From a virus, in the IMG/VR virus record IMGVR_UViG_3300025592_001620, positions 1-39,055 of that record: a stretch of 39,055 bases of DNA; one strand, written 5' to 3'. The position numbers were made by a program, and so were the translations under genes. Below are positions 26,709 through 33,284 of the stretch, one piece after another. How positions within the stretch are numbered: the first letter of the stretch is position 1; every line of letters starts with the position of its first letter. The notes under the pieces are model-generated. The model did no database searches. It was not told the origin of the DNA and was given only the letters and a program-made list of their open reading frames with translations.

Positions 26709-27170
26709 CTATATGTTATTTATGGCGTAATGCCCGATAGCTAAACAATCTGATCTACCATCCATCAATCCTCCACGCGGACCTGTGAATGTAGCAGTAG
26801 GGTATAGTTCCCCAATTAGTTGAGCTACTTCTTTCTTTAGTTTCTTGCCCGATGGCTGAGTGCATCCTAAGTATTTCTGCCATACTTTAGGTTGTACTTT
26901 ATGTACAGGTAATTGTGTTAATTCTAGTAATGTAGTCATCACCCCTAAGTTTCTACCAAAGGAGAAATTACTCTTAGCAGACATACCAAATAAGCTATGT
27001 ACATCTTCAATAATACAGTACTCTACTCCTTGTAGAAGTCTCTGTTCTATCCAACGATGTACCTCAACTATATCGTTCTGTTTGTGATCTAAGAATAATA
27101 CATCTCCCCCACTAGAGGGGAGATAACAAGTACTACCACTTTGTCCTGGGTCAGTACTGATGATGCCCAT
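26709..27170 (-). CDS. RuvC-like Holliday junction resolvase
   Basis: A 153-residue RNase H-fold endonuclease. The acidic active-site set is visible: D7 in the first strand (IISTDPGQSGS), E55 at the end of another strand (CIIEDVHSL), and D137 and D141 in the C-terminal helix (GLMDGRSDCLAIG). This D-E-D-D pattern and the 'DPG' start are typical of RuvC-type resolvases. The likely job is to resolve branched replication intermediates before packaging. Its ATG shares one base with the SSB stop (TAATG), so it is coupled to SSB. The length fits the family (about 150-170). Confidence 0.85.
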   Translation of the reverse strand: MGIISTDPGQSGSTCYLPSSGGDVLFLDHKQNDIVEVHRWIEQRLLQGVEYCIIEDVHSLFGMSAKSNFSFGRNLGVMTTLLELTQLPVHKVQPKVWQKYLGCTQPSGKKLKKEVAQLIGELYPTATFTGPRGGLMDGRSDCLAIGHYAINNI

Positions 27171-27889
27171 TAGTTAAACAGTGTAGCTGCAGCAGGCGGG
27201 GTAGCTGCAGGTGTAGCAGCAGCAGTCCCTTTCTTCTTTGCAGCAGTCTTATCTAATACACGATCTGTATTAGCTTCAGCCCATGCAGTAAGTTTTACAG
27301 CAGTCTCAGCTTTACTCTCAATTTCACTTGCAGAGAAGCCTTCAGCATTACCAAAGAACTTAGATTCATTCCCTCTACGGGTATCTCCTGAAGGACGATA
27401 TACTCCATCATCACCCTTAGTGTTCTTATCTTCTAAAGTCTCAAAGACTGCAACTGTAATAGATTTCCCAATTAATACCATTGCTGTTGGTTTCTCTTGA
27501 GGGATTTCCTTTTTAGCTTCGTAGTCATAGATTTTAACCATCTTCTTTTCTAGGCTATCCATGACAGTCGGTAAATCAGTTCCTGTAGCAGCAATACATA
27601 AACTATTAGCTGCAGAGTATCCTGGGAGTGGGAACATCTTACCATCTTTCTCATAGTAGGATTTGTTCCCCTTCTTTGTACCTGAACGAATCCATAAAGC
27701 TTCCTTCATAGTTTGTCCATCAGCATTTTCCATTACTACATTAAGACTAATAGCATCGGATTTAGCTTGGTCTAAGTACGCCATTTTAATAATAGCTTTA
27801 TGTACCCCAGACTTCCAAATATATCCTATACCTCCAGCTCTCTCAATGTCTTGTATTTCTGTATTTTTAGGTAGTGACCATTCACTCAT
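27170..27889 (-). CDS. Single-stranded DNA-binding protein, N4 gp45-like
   Basis: A 239-residue OB-fold-type SSB of the phage N4 class. Recognisable features are the beta-rich core with IWKSGVHKAIIKMAYLDQAK, the ENADGQTMKEALWIRSGTKK strand region, and the PLPGYSAANSLCIAATG segment. The C-terminal ~45 residues are Ala/Pro/Lys-rich and disordered, ending in ATLFN. In N4 this protein is needed for replication and recombination and also activates host sigma-70 RNA polymerase at late promoters, for which its C-terminus matters (established for N4). Whether that holds here is inference. It is the first gene of a minus-strand unit after an AT-rich divergent intergenic region. GGAG sits 7 nt before ATG. 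Confidence 0.85.
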   Translation of the reverse strand: MSEWSLPKNTEIQDIERAGGIGYIWKSGVHKAIIKMAYLDQAKSDAISLNVVMENADGQTMKEALWIRSGTKKGNKSYYEKDGKMFPLPGYSAANSLCIAATGTDLPTVMDSLEKKMVKIYDYEAKKEIPQEKPTAMVLIGKSITVAVFETLEDKNTKGDDGVYRPSGDTRRGNESKFFGNAEGFSASEIESKAETAVKLTAWAEANTDRVLDKTAAKKKGTAAATPAATPPAAATLFN

Positions 27890-27926
27890 AATAATTCTCC
27901 ATATTTCGTCAGTTATAAAATGTAGC

Positions 27927-27950
27927 TAGAGATCTGACGTGACTTCTCTA
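27927..27950. promoter_or_regulatory. Inverted repeat upstream of SSB
   Basis: TAGAGA (27927-27932) and TCTCTA (27945-27950) form a 6-bp inverted repeat 38 bp upstream of the SSB start codon, with an ACGT core between the arms. It could be an operator or a leader hairpin for the SSB transcript. No known regulator can be assigned. Confidence 0.3.
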
Positions 27951-27964
27951 ACTAATAAAAAAGG

Positions 27965-27993
27965 TTGTATTGTACCTAGGTATGTTGTATATT
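27965..27993 (+). promoter_or_regulatory. Candidate sigma-70-like promoter for the lone plus gene
   Basis: TTGTAT (27965-27970), a 17-bp spacer and TATATT (27988-27993) approximate -35 and -10 elements. The -10 matches five of six consensus bases; the -35 is weak, as expected of an activated promoter. The spacer contains a perfect palindrome, TACCTAGGTA (27973-27982). The downstream gene at 28037 has no other upstream plus-strand gene for 1.8 kb, so it needs its own promoter. Confidence 0.4.
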
Positions 27994-27998
27994 GTATG

Positions 27999-28016
27999 TA
28001 TTATTATTATTATTAT
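27999..28016 (+). repeat. TAT trinucleotide repeat, six units
   Basis: Six perfect TAT units lie 20 bp before the start codon of the plus gene at 28037 and just upstream of its GGAG ribosome-binding site. Such tracts can vary in length by slippage and could tune the leader of that gene. Confidence 0.7.
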
Positions 28017-28036
28017 TTAATTACAGGAGATGCGTT

Positions 28037-28600
28037 ATGGCTTTTATAGATTACGTCCCATATGGTAGAGGGTTGTTCGATGCTTCTTTAGAAGCTACGC
28101 AAAATGCAACAGATTCAGGATTAGATAATAGTAGTGATGGTTTACGGGATGCATTTAAGCATCTTACAGCAAGTGCTGCTGCTACTCGTAACGGTGTTCC
28201 TAAATGGGCATCCATGATAGCAGGAGATGCTAAAGAGAATATATACGATAAGTATAAACGGTTACAATTTTTTGATAGGGCTCCTACTATAATGGACACT
28301 AACAATAATCAAGCGTCTTTAGCATTACAGCAACCAGGGGCGAATGCACATAGCACTAACTTAGCTGCTCTGGCTATAATGGCAAATTCAGTGGATCGTA
28401 ATAGAGTGTTGTGGGGAGGTAGTAATAAAGTAAAAGAAACAGACCCTGCTTTACTACAAAGAATGCGCCAAATTGGTGATGGTGCCCCCTTAGCAGGAGT
28501 TACTTGGAATAGCCAGACTACCAAGAAGTCCCCAGAACAGATGAAACAAAATATCTACGAAGCTATGCGTAAATTAACTATGATAAACAATAATCAATAA
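28037..28600 (+). CDS. Isolated plus-strand hypothetical protein
   Basis: A 187-residue protein encoded alone on the plus strand inside the minus-strand replication block. The frame is open from 27992, but ATG 28037 has ACAGGAG just upstream, so I use it. The N-terminal third holds the pattern GLRDAFKHLTASAAATRNG followed by A...G.AKEN. 'DAxxH...A...G...A...KE' patterns occur in small helical proteins of other phages and polymorphic-toxin systems, but the match is too short for a family call. The rest is polar and helical with a conserved-looking NSVDRNRVLWGG. There is no signal peptide or membrane segment. Orientation and a private promoter suggest late expression, perhaps as a virion or lysis-stage protein. 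Confidence 0.65.
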   Translation: MAFIDYVPYGRGLFDASLEATQNATDSGLDNSSDGLRDAFKHLTASAAATRNGVPKWASMIAGDAKENIYDKYKRLQFFDRAPTIMDTNNNQASLALQQPGANAHSTNLAALAIMANSVDRNRVLWGGSNKVKETDPALLQRMRQIGDGAPLAGVTWNSQTTKKSPEQMKQNIYEAMRKLTMINNNQ

Positions 28601-28670
28601 CGCTAAGTGCCATAAATAACGATGCAGCCAGCACAACCACAATAAATGTATATATAGTATGATGTATCAT
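28578..28670 (-). CDS. Possible 30-residue membrane microprotein
   Basis: A short frame starting with ATG that shares one base with the stop of the upstream gene (TAATG), the same coupling used elsewhere in this genome. The product has a short polar start (MIHHTIY), then a single hydrophobic helix (TFIVVVLAASLFMALSVI), and a short tail ending LS. Its last 23 bp overlap the 3' end of the convergent plus gene. It could be a membrane microprotein such as a host-takeover or lysis-timing factor. No family can be assigned at this length, so it remains tentative. Confidence 0.4.
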   Translation of the reverse strand: MIHHTIYTFIVVVLAASLFMALSVIDYCLS

Positions 28671-28834
28671 TATGCAACTCCTGCGTCTTCTAGTCTAATT
28701 TGGTAGTGTAGATGCAGTAATAGTTCTGCATCTAGTATGAATCTCTCTTGGTTAGTTTCGAAGGGTATTCCTTCTTTGTGTGATAGCACTTTGGCTACCT
28801 TCAATATGTTTTCCTCTCTTGGTAAATATCCCAT
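28670..28834 (-). CDS. Small hypothetical protein
   Basis: A 54-residue helical protein (MGYLPREENILKVAKVLSHK start). The frame could begin at 28894 (74 residues), but that start lies deep inside the upstream gene. ATG 28834 follows that gene's stop by one base and has AAGGAG about 12 nt ahead, so I prefer it. It is rich in Leu, Glu and Lys with no Cys or motif. It belongs to the minus-strand small-gene cluster; function unknown. Confidence 0.55.
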   Translation of the reverse strand: MGYLPREENILKVAKVLSHKEGIPFETNQERFILDAELLLHLHYQIRLEDAGVA

Positions 28835-28835
28835 A

Positions 28836-29522
28836 CTAACCACACTCTCCTTCGTATTGGCACCCTTCAGTATCCATACATTTAGTGCATCCACCTATTT
28901 TAGTTAGAGTAAGGCGGTTACATCCGGGACATTCAAGTCCTGTAACCCACTCTGGTTTAGGGGTTTGTTCTGATATAGGTAACTCTGCTTCGGGAAGTTC
29001 CACAGGTTCAAGGGAGGCAGTCTTAGTTCGCTCCACTCTATTGTGCAATGAGATGAGTGTTCTTCCGATATGTTGTACAACTCCATTCTGGTAACTCCCT
29101 TTCTTCTTACCTGCTACCTTTGCAAAGTATCCATCATTAGCGTGTATCTTAGCTAACTCATTACCAATAAATTCTAGGTTGAGTTTAGGATCAGCTGATC
29201 TAAGCATAGCACTAGCTAATCTGGATATCGCTTTTACATAATGTACATTATCTGTATGGCTAGAGTCAATGAATACTTCAAAAGGTTTCCCATCATCTAA
29301 ACAGTTTAGGGTGAGATAACAATTGAATTGATTAGTGGGAGAACCTCCTACTTGAAGTTTAGCTGTTTGACCAGTTAGTATTGCAGGTCTTTTCTTTCTT
29401 GCCTCTTCTGCCTTCTGCGTTGTTTTTGTTTTGATTTTCGTTTGCTCATCTGCTGTATTACTCTCATCAGTAGCGTCTACCACAGATACATTAATTATCT
29501 TCTGGTCTATTTTAGTTGTCAT
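28836..29522 (-). CDS. Stand-alone TSCPD domain plus zinc ribbon protein
   Basis: A 228-residue protein resembling the C-terminal end of adenosylcobalamin-dependent (class II, NrdJ-type) ribonucleotide reductases. Residues about 65-165 match the TSCPD domain: a strand pair LTLNCLDDGKPFEVFIDSS, a helix AISRLASAMLRSA, and the later GVVQHIGRTLISLHNRV. The tail has a Cys-rich zinc ribbon with C198, C201, C212, C215, C221 and C227. The catalytic barrel, the active-site Cys set and the B12 site of the reductase are absent. Residues 1-55 are a Lys/Thr-rich disordered lead. Position next to SSB and after the ATPase suggests a nucleic-acid or replication role rather than a reductase. It sits where N4 has gp44, but homology to gp44 is not shown. 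Confidence 0.7.
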   Translation of the reverse strand: MTTKIDQKIINVSVVDATDESNTADEQTKIKTKTTQKAEEARKKRPAILTGQTAKLQVGGSPTNQFNCYLTLNCLDDGKPFEVFIDSSHTDNVHYVKAISRLASAMLRSADPKLNLEFIGNELAKIHANDGYFAKVAGKKKGSYQNGVVQHIGRTLISLHNRVERTKTASLEPVELPEAELPISEQTPKPEWVTGLECPGCNRLTLTKIGGCTKCMDTEGCQYEGECG

Positions 29523-29811
29523 ACAACTCCCCTTTACTTATTTTTAGTTTTTCAATTATGTCTTCGTAAGTACTCTTCTGCTTCTGGTAGATCTCAATAA
29601 ATTCATTTAGATCTGCTGCCCATACTTCTTGTTGTACTACCCTAGAGATTGCTTGTTCTAGACGAGGGAAGTAATACGCAGGTTTCCATTTACCTTCTAC
29701 AGTAGTAGTAGTAGCTGTCTTCCTTACAGCTTTAGTTGGATCACCCTTACGGTAGATTACCCACTGTACATTATCTGAGCCTATAGCCCAGTCTTTAGTT
29801 AATTCGATCAT
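29512..29811 (-). CDS. Small hypothetical protein (single-domain, 99 aa)
   Basis: A 99-residue protein with an N-terminal beta sheet (DNVQWVIYRKGDP), a WKPAYYFPRLEQAISRVVQQE strand-helix unit and a C-terminal charged helix. The layout, in which a short query-like strand is followed by 'yFp-LeqAi', is common in small phage proteins of unknown function. It overlaps the downstream gene by 11 bp and the upstream 53-residue frame by 17 bp, fitting a coupled operon. Confidence 0.65.
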   Translation of the reverse strand: MIELTKDWAIGSDNVQWVIYRKGDPTKAVRKTATTTTVEGKWKPAYYFPRLEQAISRVVQQEVWAADLNEFIEIYQKQKSTYEDIIEKLKISKGELYDN

Positions 29812-29956
29812 AATAATATTTTCCTCTGTTCTCTAATGCAGTCATTGCCTGCATTGTTAGTTGGTCATCACAAGATATAGTAGCGATCCAGTAATTCATT
29901 ATTAGGTCACTGTCTGATTGTACTGGTATATTGAAATCCAGTTCTAGTTGTTCCAT
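29795..29956 (-). CDS. Short hypothetical protein, 53 aa
   Basis: An acidic 53-residue frame (MEQLELDFNIPVQSDSD start) with no internal stop. GAGGAA lies about 9 nt before its ATG, and it overlaps the next gene by 17 bp. It has a WIATISCDDQLTMQAM helix and a Tyr triplet near the end. The first residues (QLELDF) resemble the short clamp-binding peptides of the QLxLF type seen in proteins that bind the host beta sliding clamp. It is the first gene downstream of the structured intergenic region. Confidence 0.5.
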   Translation of the reverse strand: MEQLELDFNIPVQSDSDLIMNYWIATISCDDQLTMQAMTALENRGKYYYDRIN

Positions 29957-30147
29957 AGGGATTCTTCCTCGTAGTATATAGTTAATACCTACTCAGTTCT
30001 TATTATTGGTAGGAACTAGTAGGATTACAGTTACGTTGTTAGTCGGTGCAAGCTTATAGGTGGAGGTTCATAGATGAAAACCTACTTCCTACACTGGTAG
30101 AAGTTGTTGGTGTCATCTCACTCCTACCTAGAGATGTAATGTTATGT

Positions 30148-30218
30148 GTACTGCTATATACTTACCTACATACTAGCAGTACTTTCTGACATTCCCAGTT
30201 AAAGTTTATGTATGTAGG
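30148..30218. other. Potential H-type pseudoknot
   Basis: Stem 1 is GTACTGCTA (30148-30156) with TAGCAGTAC (30174-30182). Stem 2 is CCTACATAC (30165-30173, the 3' part of the loop of stem 1) with GTATGTAGG (30210-30218). Both stems are 9 bp and perfect. They abut with no nucleotide between 30173 and 30174, so they could stack coaxially. Loops of 8 and 27 nt are long enough to cross the grooves. Stem 2 competes with the neighbouring hairpin 30214-30234. Confidence 0.6.
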
Positions 30219-30264
30219 CTCAATTAATGCCTACCATAAAGATAGGACTAGTTACTCTTCAGTA

Positions 30265-30281
30265 CGGTAAGCCTCTTACTG
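30265..30281. promoter_or_regulatory. Short hairpin resembling N4 vRNAP promoter hairpins
   Basis: GTAAG-CCT-CTTAC (30267-30279) is a 5-bp stem with a 3-nt loop, extended to 7 bp by a G-T and a C-G pair. N4 vRNAP recognises 5-7 bp, 3-nt-loop hairpins in its early promoters (established for N4). This is one hairpin in a middle region, so it is only a candidate. Confidence 0.25.
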
Positions 30282-30394
30282 GAGGAATACAACCCACCAC
30301 ATAAGAGCTGGATCGTGTAAGATCCTACCACTGCTTCAGATATTTAGTGTGCTCTGATGAAGCTTTACACTCCGTCAGTATAGCACAATATTAT

Positions 30395-31108
30395 TTAGTA
30401 GTATTCAATCAAACGGTTAATGACATTTTGAATACTATTATCAATATAGGTTTCATCTGTAGTCCACATTCCCATAGGACTACGTATACGTTCATTAACG
30501 GTTTCTTTAGTTAGTTTAGTTTGGTACACATATTTAAATCCTAGAGCTTCCTCCTCCTCTGAGATGGTGTACAGGGCATTCTCTCCTTTGATCTTAGAGA
30601 GGGGTAACTTCTTACTAGATATTACTGTACTGAAATAAGATTCAATACCTTGGTTCATGAGTGATCCTTTAACTTTAACTAAGGTTTCATTAATCATTTC
30701 TGATTCATTTAGTATATCTGAGGTATGCGCAATGAATACCACACTCTTAGTAGACTTAGCTACATACTGACTCATAAGTATTTTAAAGTATTGGGCATAA
30801 TTACCCCAGGCTTTCATTGTATTTTCAGAAGTAAGTACTTTAGTACTTTCATACATGTCCATTAGATAAGTCAAACTATCAATTACAATGGTATGTATAT
30901 TTTCCATATTTTCTGCTTCAACAAACGCTTGATATACTTGATCGGGGTCAGTTACATTGAACTCTTTAAAAGTATTTTTAAAAGGTAATCTCTTATTGTT
31001 TTCACAGTTTAGGTAGATAACCCCTTCTGGATTATCCATCTGCATCAGTCCTGCTGATTTACCAGTAGCGGATTTACCACTAATTAAAATTAAATGTTGA
31101 TTTTCCAT
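30395..31108 (-). CDS. RecA-like P-loop ATPase, N4 gp43-like
   Basis: A 237-residue AAA/RecA-type ATPase. Walker A is G11KSATGKS18, Walker B is TIVIDSLTYL with D77, and a sensor-like strand VVFIAHTSD follows. The set resembles the Sak4/RecA-like ATPases of phages, which bind single-stranded DNA and work with SSB. N4 has a similar ATPase (gp43) needed for replication. It follows the primase gene with a single base between them and precedes the structured intergenic region, so it ends the first part of the replication operon. Roles in annealing, or as a helicase loader, are both open. Confidence 0.78.
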   Translation of the reverse strand: MENQHLILISGKSATGKSAGLMQMDNPEGVIYLNCENNKRLPFKNTFKEFNVTDPDQVYQAFVEAENMENIHTIVIDSLTYLMDMYESTKVLTSENTMKAWGNYAQYFKILMSQYVAKSTKSVVFIAHTSDILNESEMINETLVKVKGSLMNQGIESYFSTVISSKKLPLSKIKGENALYTISEEEEALGFKYVYQTKLTKETVNERIRSPMGMWTTDETYIDNSIQNVINRLIEYY

Positions 31109-31109
31109 A

Positions 31110-33284
31110 TTATATTCCCTGTAGTTTTTTACTTAATGACTTGATTGTCGAATTTCTTAATTGTTCCTCTGAGATAGGTTCAGTGAGGTTAGCATTGAAG
31201 TTCTCTATACGCTGTATAAGCTCGCCTAGAGCGACTCCAGCATCAATGAGGACACAACCATACCTATACAACATAACTGCTCTGTTCCCTCTCTCAGTGT
31301 GCTGTGTAAACCATCTCTCCATACTAGGTATACTACTAGAGTCTATATGCTTCTTAATTGCTTCTGATTTCCTCGTCTGAGGGATAAACATAGTTGCATC
31401 TATAAGTGCACCTTCGTTGTAACTATACTGTCCTGCATGAGTAGCCCACTTTCTAGCTGCATCTTTAGCAGCAGGATCTACCTCAAAGGGTAACCACTCA
31501 AATACATTTTCCATAAATTTGGAAAACTCAGTAGGAGGTAATTTAAGATGGTGAGACATTGGTAGGATAATACGATATCTATTATCTGTTTCAGTGTGGC
31601 TCTTGGTGGTAGATAGTAGAAATTTATAATCTGCTAATAGTATCTTAGCAGTATCAATACTAGTGCCTCCATCTATATCTAAGATAATGGTGTCTACCCC
31701 CGGTATTGCATTATTATTAGTTCGGTGTCCCCCAATAAAATTATGGGAACAATAATGATATCCTGCTGCTGTAGTTAATTTATGTAATTGGTCGAATGGG
31801 GCATTCCCCGGAGCATAACCTTGAGCTAGATCCTGACTGATACTAAGTGTCAGATTATCCATATTTACTTTCTGTAATGCTTCGCCACTGTAAAATTCAA
31901 TACCATCTTGTATTCTCTTCTTGATTACAATGTTATTACGATAGCCATAACTAATAGCTAAGGTCATCATATCTTTGCGCTGAGGTGCATTTCCTTTATA
32001 GAAAGGTAATTCCTCAAGCATTTCATGTTGAGTTACTTCTCTCCCTGCATCTACTAAGAAGTTAGCTAGTCTTTCATACGCTCCTTTCTTAGCCAACATA
32101 TTATTAAACTGTCTGCCTGATTCTTCAGCAAGATCTATAGCAGCATCTAACTGAGTTCTAGTGATACTTGGAGTATTATCTACAAATGCATATGCACCTG
32201 CAGTCTTGAGGACTTTAAAGTATCTATGTATTAATTCAGCTTGTTGTACTACTTGGTGTTCTTTTAATTTAGAAGCTGCTTTCTCACATTTAATTTGATA
32301 CTCAATTAGGTAGATTGCATCCACCTCATCTATAGTCAATACTCTATTAAATTTCCCTGAAGCAAACTTGGCAAATATCCGCTTGACATCATCCATATCC
32401 TTTTCTAGAGTAGCATCCGTCATTTGCTTATATCTTTCTGCAGCTGATAATTCTGTCATACGTTCGGATTGTAAGTTATACCCAAACAGTAATCTACGTG
32501 CAAATCCTGTCTCTAGGAACTGTTTAAATTCATCTTCAGTCTTACCACCATCTAATAATTTAATGGGAGTACCAAACATCATTAGATTAGTTGGGGTTTC
32601 TCCAGGTATCTCTTTAGATCTAGTATTATCTAAGGTATTCTTAATAAGTTTCTGCTTGACTAAGCCTTTATCATATAGCTCTAAAAATACATTTAGCATG
32701 TCCACATTACTGGACATATTAGAGCCTATCTCATCTAATTCAAGATTCATACTTCCTGCTTTAGCTAAGAGTAATTTCTCTCTCATTTGTTTAACTGCAG
32801 GTGATGTACCAGAGTCAAAACTAAATGCGAGTTCACCTAAAGCTTCAAATTGCTTTTCTAGGAGAGTTAATTTAATATCTTTTAGTTCATCCCTAGGTAG
32901 TGCTGCCGCTACACTAACACTCCCACCAGATTTAGCTATGGCAATATCAGCATCAGCAAGTAGGTAAGCTCTATCTACCAAAGCTGCATTAGCTTTAGTA
33001 GGAAATACATAGTGCAGAAATTCTTCTTTAAACTCTGCGACGAACTCTCTCTCCATAATGTCAGTTGAGTGTCCTTTGCCTTCACCACTTCGTAATAGAT
33101 TTAGTACATACAAGTTAACAGGGATAATTCCCCTATCTTGAGTAGAAATATTACACCGCATCATCGATGCTACTTTACTAAAATAGTAAGCAACCAATAT
33201 CCTAAAATAATGCCTATTCTCGGAATTGACTTTCCTTACTAAGATATCTACAATACGCTCAGATAATGGATGATAGGTACTCAT
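31110..33284 (-). CDS. P-loop/primase replication protein, N4 gp42-like
   Basis: A 724-residue protein in the N4 gp42 slot. The N-terminal ~400 residues resemble the DUF3987-type helicase-like proteins. A P-loop-like LLRSGEGKGHS at 63-73 has Gly in place of the usual Ser/Thr after Lys, and an acidic NLELDEIGS strand lies near residue 178. The C-terminal part looks like an archaeo-eukaryotic primase-type catalytic core: D536-x-D538 (IILDIDGG), a TTKSHTETDNRYRIILP segment matching the 'SH...RxRxxLP' motif, and an acidic/basic helix EVDPAAKDAARKW. This places helicase-like before primase, opposite to many phage primase-helicases. It overlaps the small upstream gene by 4 bp (ATGA). N4 gp42 is essential for replication. 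Confidence 0.72.
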   Translation of the reverse strand: MSTYHPLSERIVDILVRKVNSENRHYFRILVAYYFSKVASMMRCNISTQDRGIIPVNLYVLNLLRSGEGKGHSTDIMEREFVAEFKEEFLHYVFPTKANAALVDRAYLLADADIAIAKSGGSVSVAAALPRDELKDIKLTLLEKQFEALGELAFSFDSGTSPAVKQMREKLLLAKAGSMNLELDEIGSNMSSNVDMLNVFLELYDKGLVKQKLIKNTLDNTRSKEIPGETPTNLMMFGTPIKLLDGGKTEDEFKQFLETGFARRLLFGYNLQSERMTELSAAERYKQMTDATLEKDMDDVKRIFAKFASGKFNRVLTIDEVDAIYLIEYQIKCEKAASKLKEHQVVQQAELIHRYFKVLKTAGAYAFVDNTPSITRTQLDAAIDLAEESGRQFNNMLAKKGAYERLANFLVDAGREVTQHEMLEELPFYKGNAPQRKDMMTLAISYGYRNNIVIKKRIQDGIEFYSGEALQKVNMDNLTLSISQDLAQGYAPGNAPFDQLHKLTTAAGYHYCSHNFIGGHRTNNNAIPGVDTIILDIDGGTSIDTAKILLADYKFLLSTTKSHTETDNRYRIILPMSHHLKLPPTEFSKFMENVFEWLPFEVDPAAKDAARKWATHAGQYSYNEGALIDATMFIPQTRKSEAIKKHIDSSSIPSMERWFTQHTERGNRAVMLYRYGCVLIDAGVALGELIQRIENFNANLTEPISEEQLRNSTIKSLSKKLQGI

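Larger units (their letters stand above)
29957..30394 (-). other. Gene-free 438-bp structured region
   Basis: No convincing gene is present on either strand. Instead there is a series of inverted repeats: 29988-30023 (6 + 5 bp with one bulged base), 30148-30182 (9 bp perfect), 30214-30234 (6 bp), 30265-30281 (7 bp, 3-nt loop), 30310-30325 (5 bp) and 30348-30387 (6 + 4 bp with a 3-nt bulge). CCTAC occurs at 29988, 30081, 30088, 30123, 30165, 30230 and 30324, and GTAGG at 30009, 30019 and 30214. The last hairpin lies directly after the stop of the ATPase gene and may end or process that message. The region could be a noncoding RNA, a regulatory leader or a replication origin. Confidence 0.65.

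Noticed and set aside
28835-28894. Longer start for the 54-residue protein
   Set aside because: It would lie within the zinc-ribbon coding sequence. The ATG one base after that gene's stop, with AAGGAG ahead, is better.
30054-30116. 20-residue minus-strand frame with AGGAG upstream
   Set aside because: It has a reasonable ribosome-binding site, but it is very short, Ser/Thr-rich and overlaps the inverted repeats. There is not enough to call a gene or leader peptide.
29957-30394. tRNA genes in the gene-free region
   Set aside because: I looked for T-arm motifs (GGTTCRA-type) and acceptor stems on both strands and found no cloverleaf. The stems present do not fit tRNA spacing.
32368-32967. 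199-residue plus-strand frame opposite the primase gene
   Set aside because: It is an antisense shadow with Ser/Leu-rich composition. The minus-strand primase protein explains the region.
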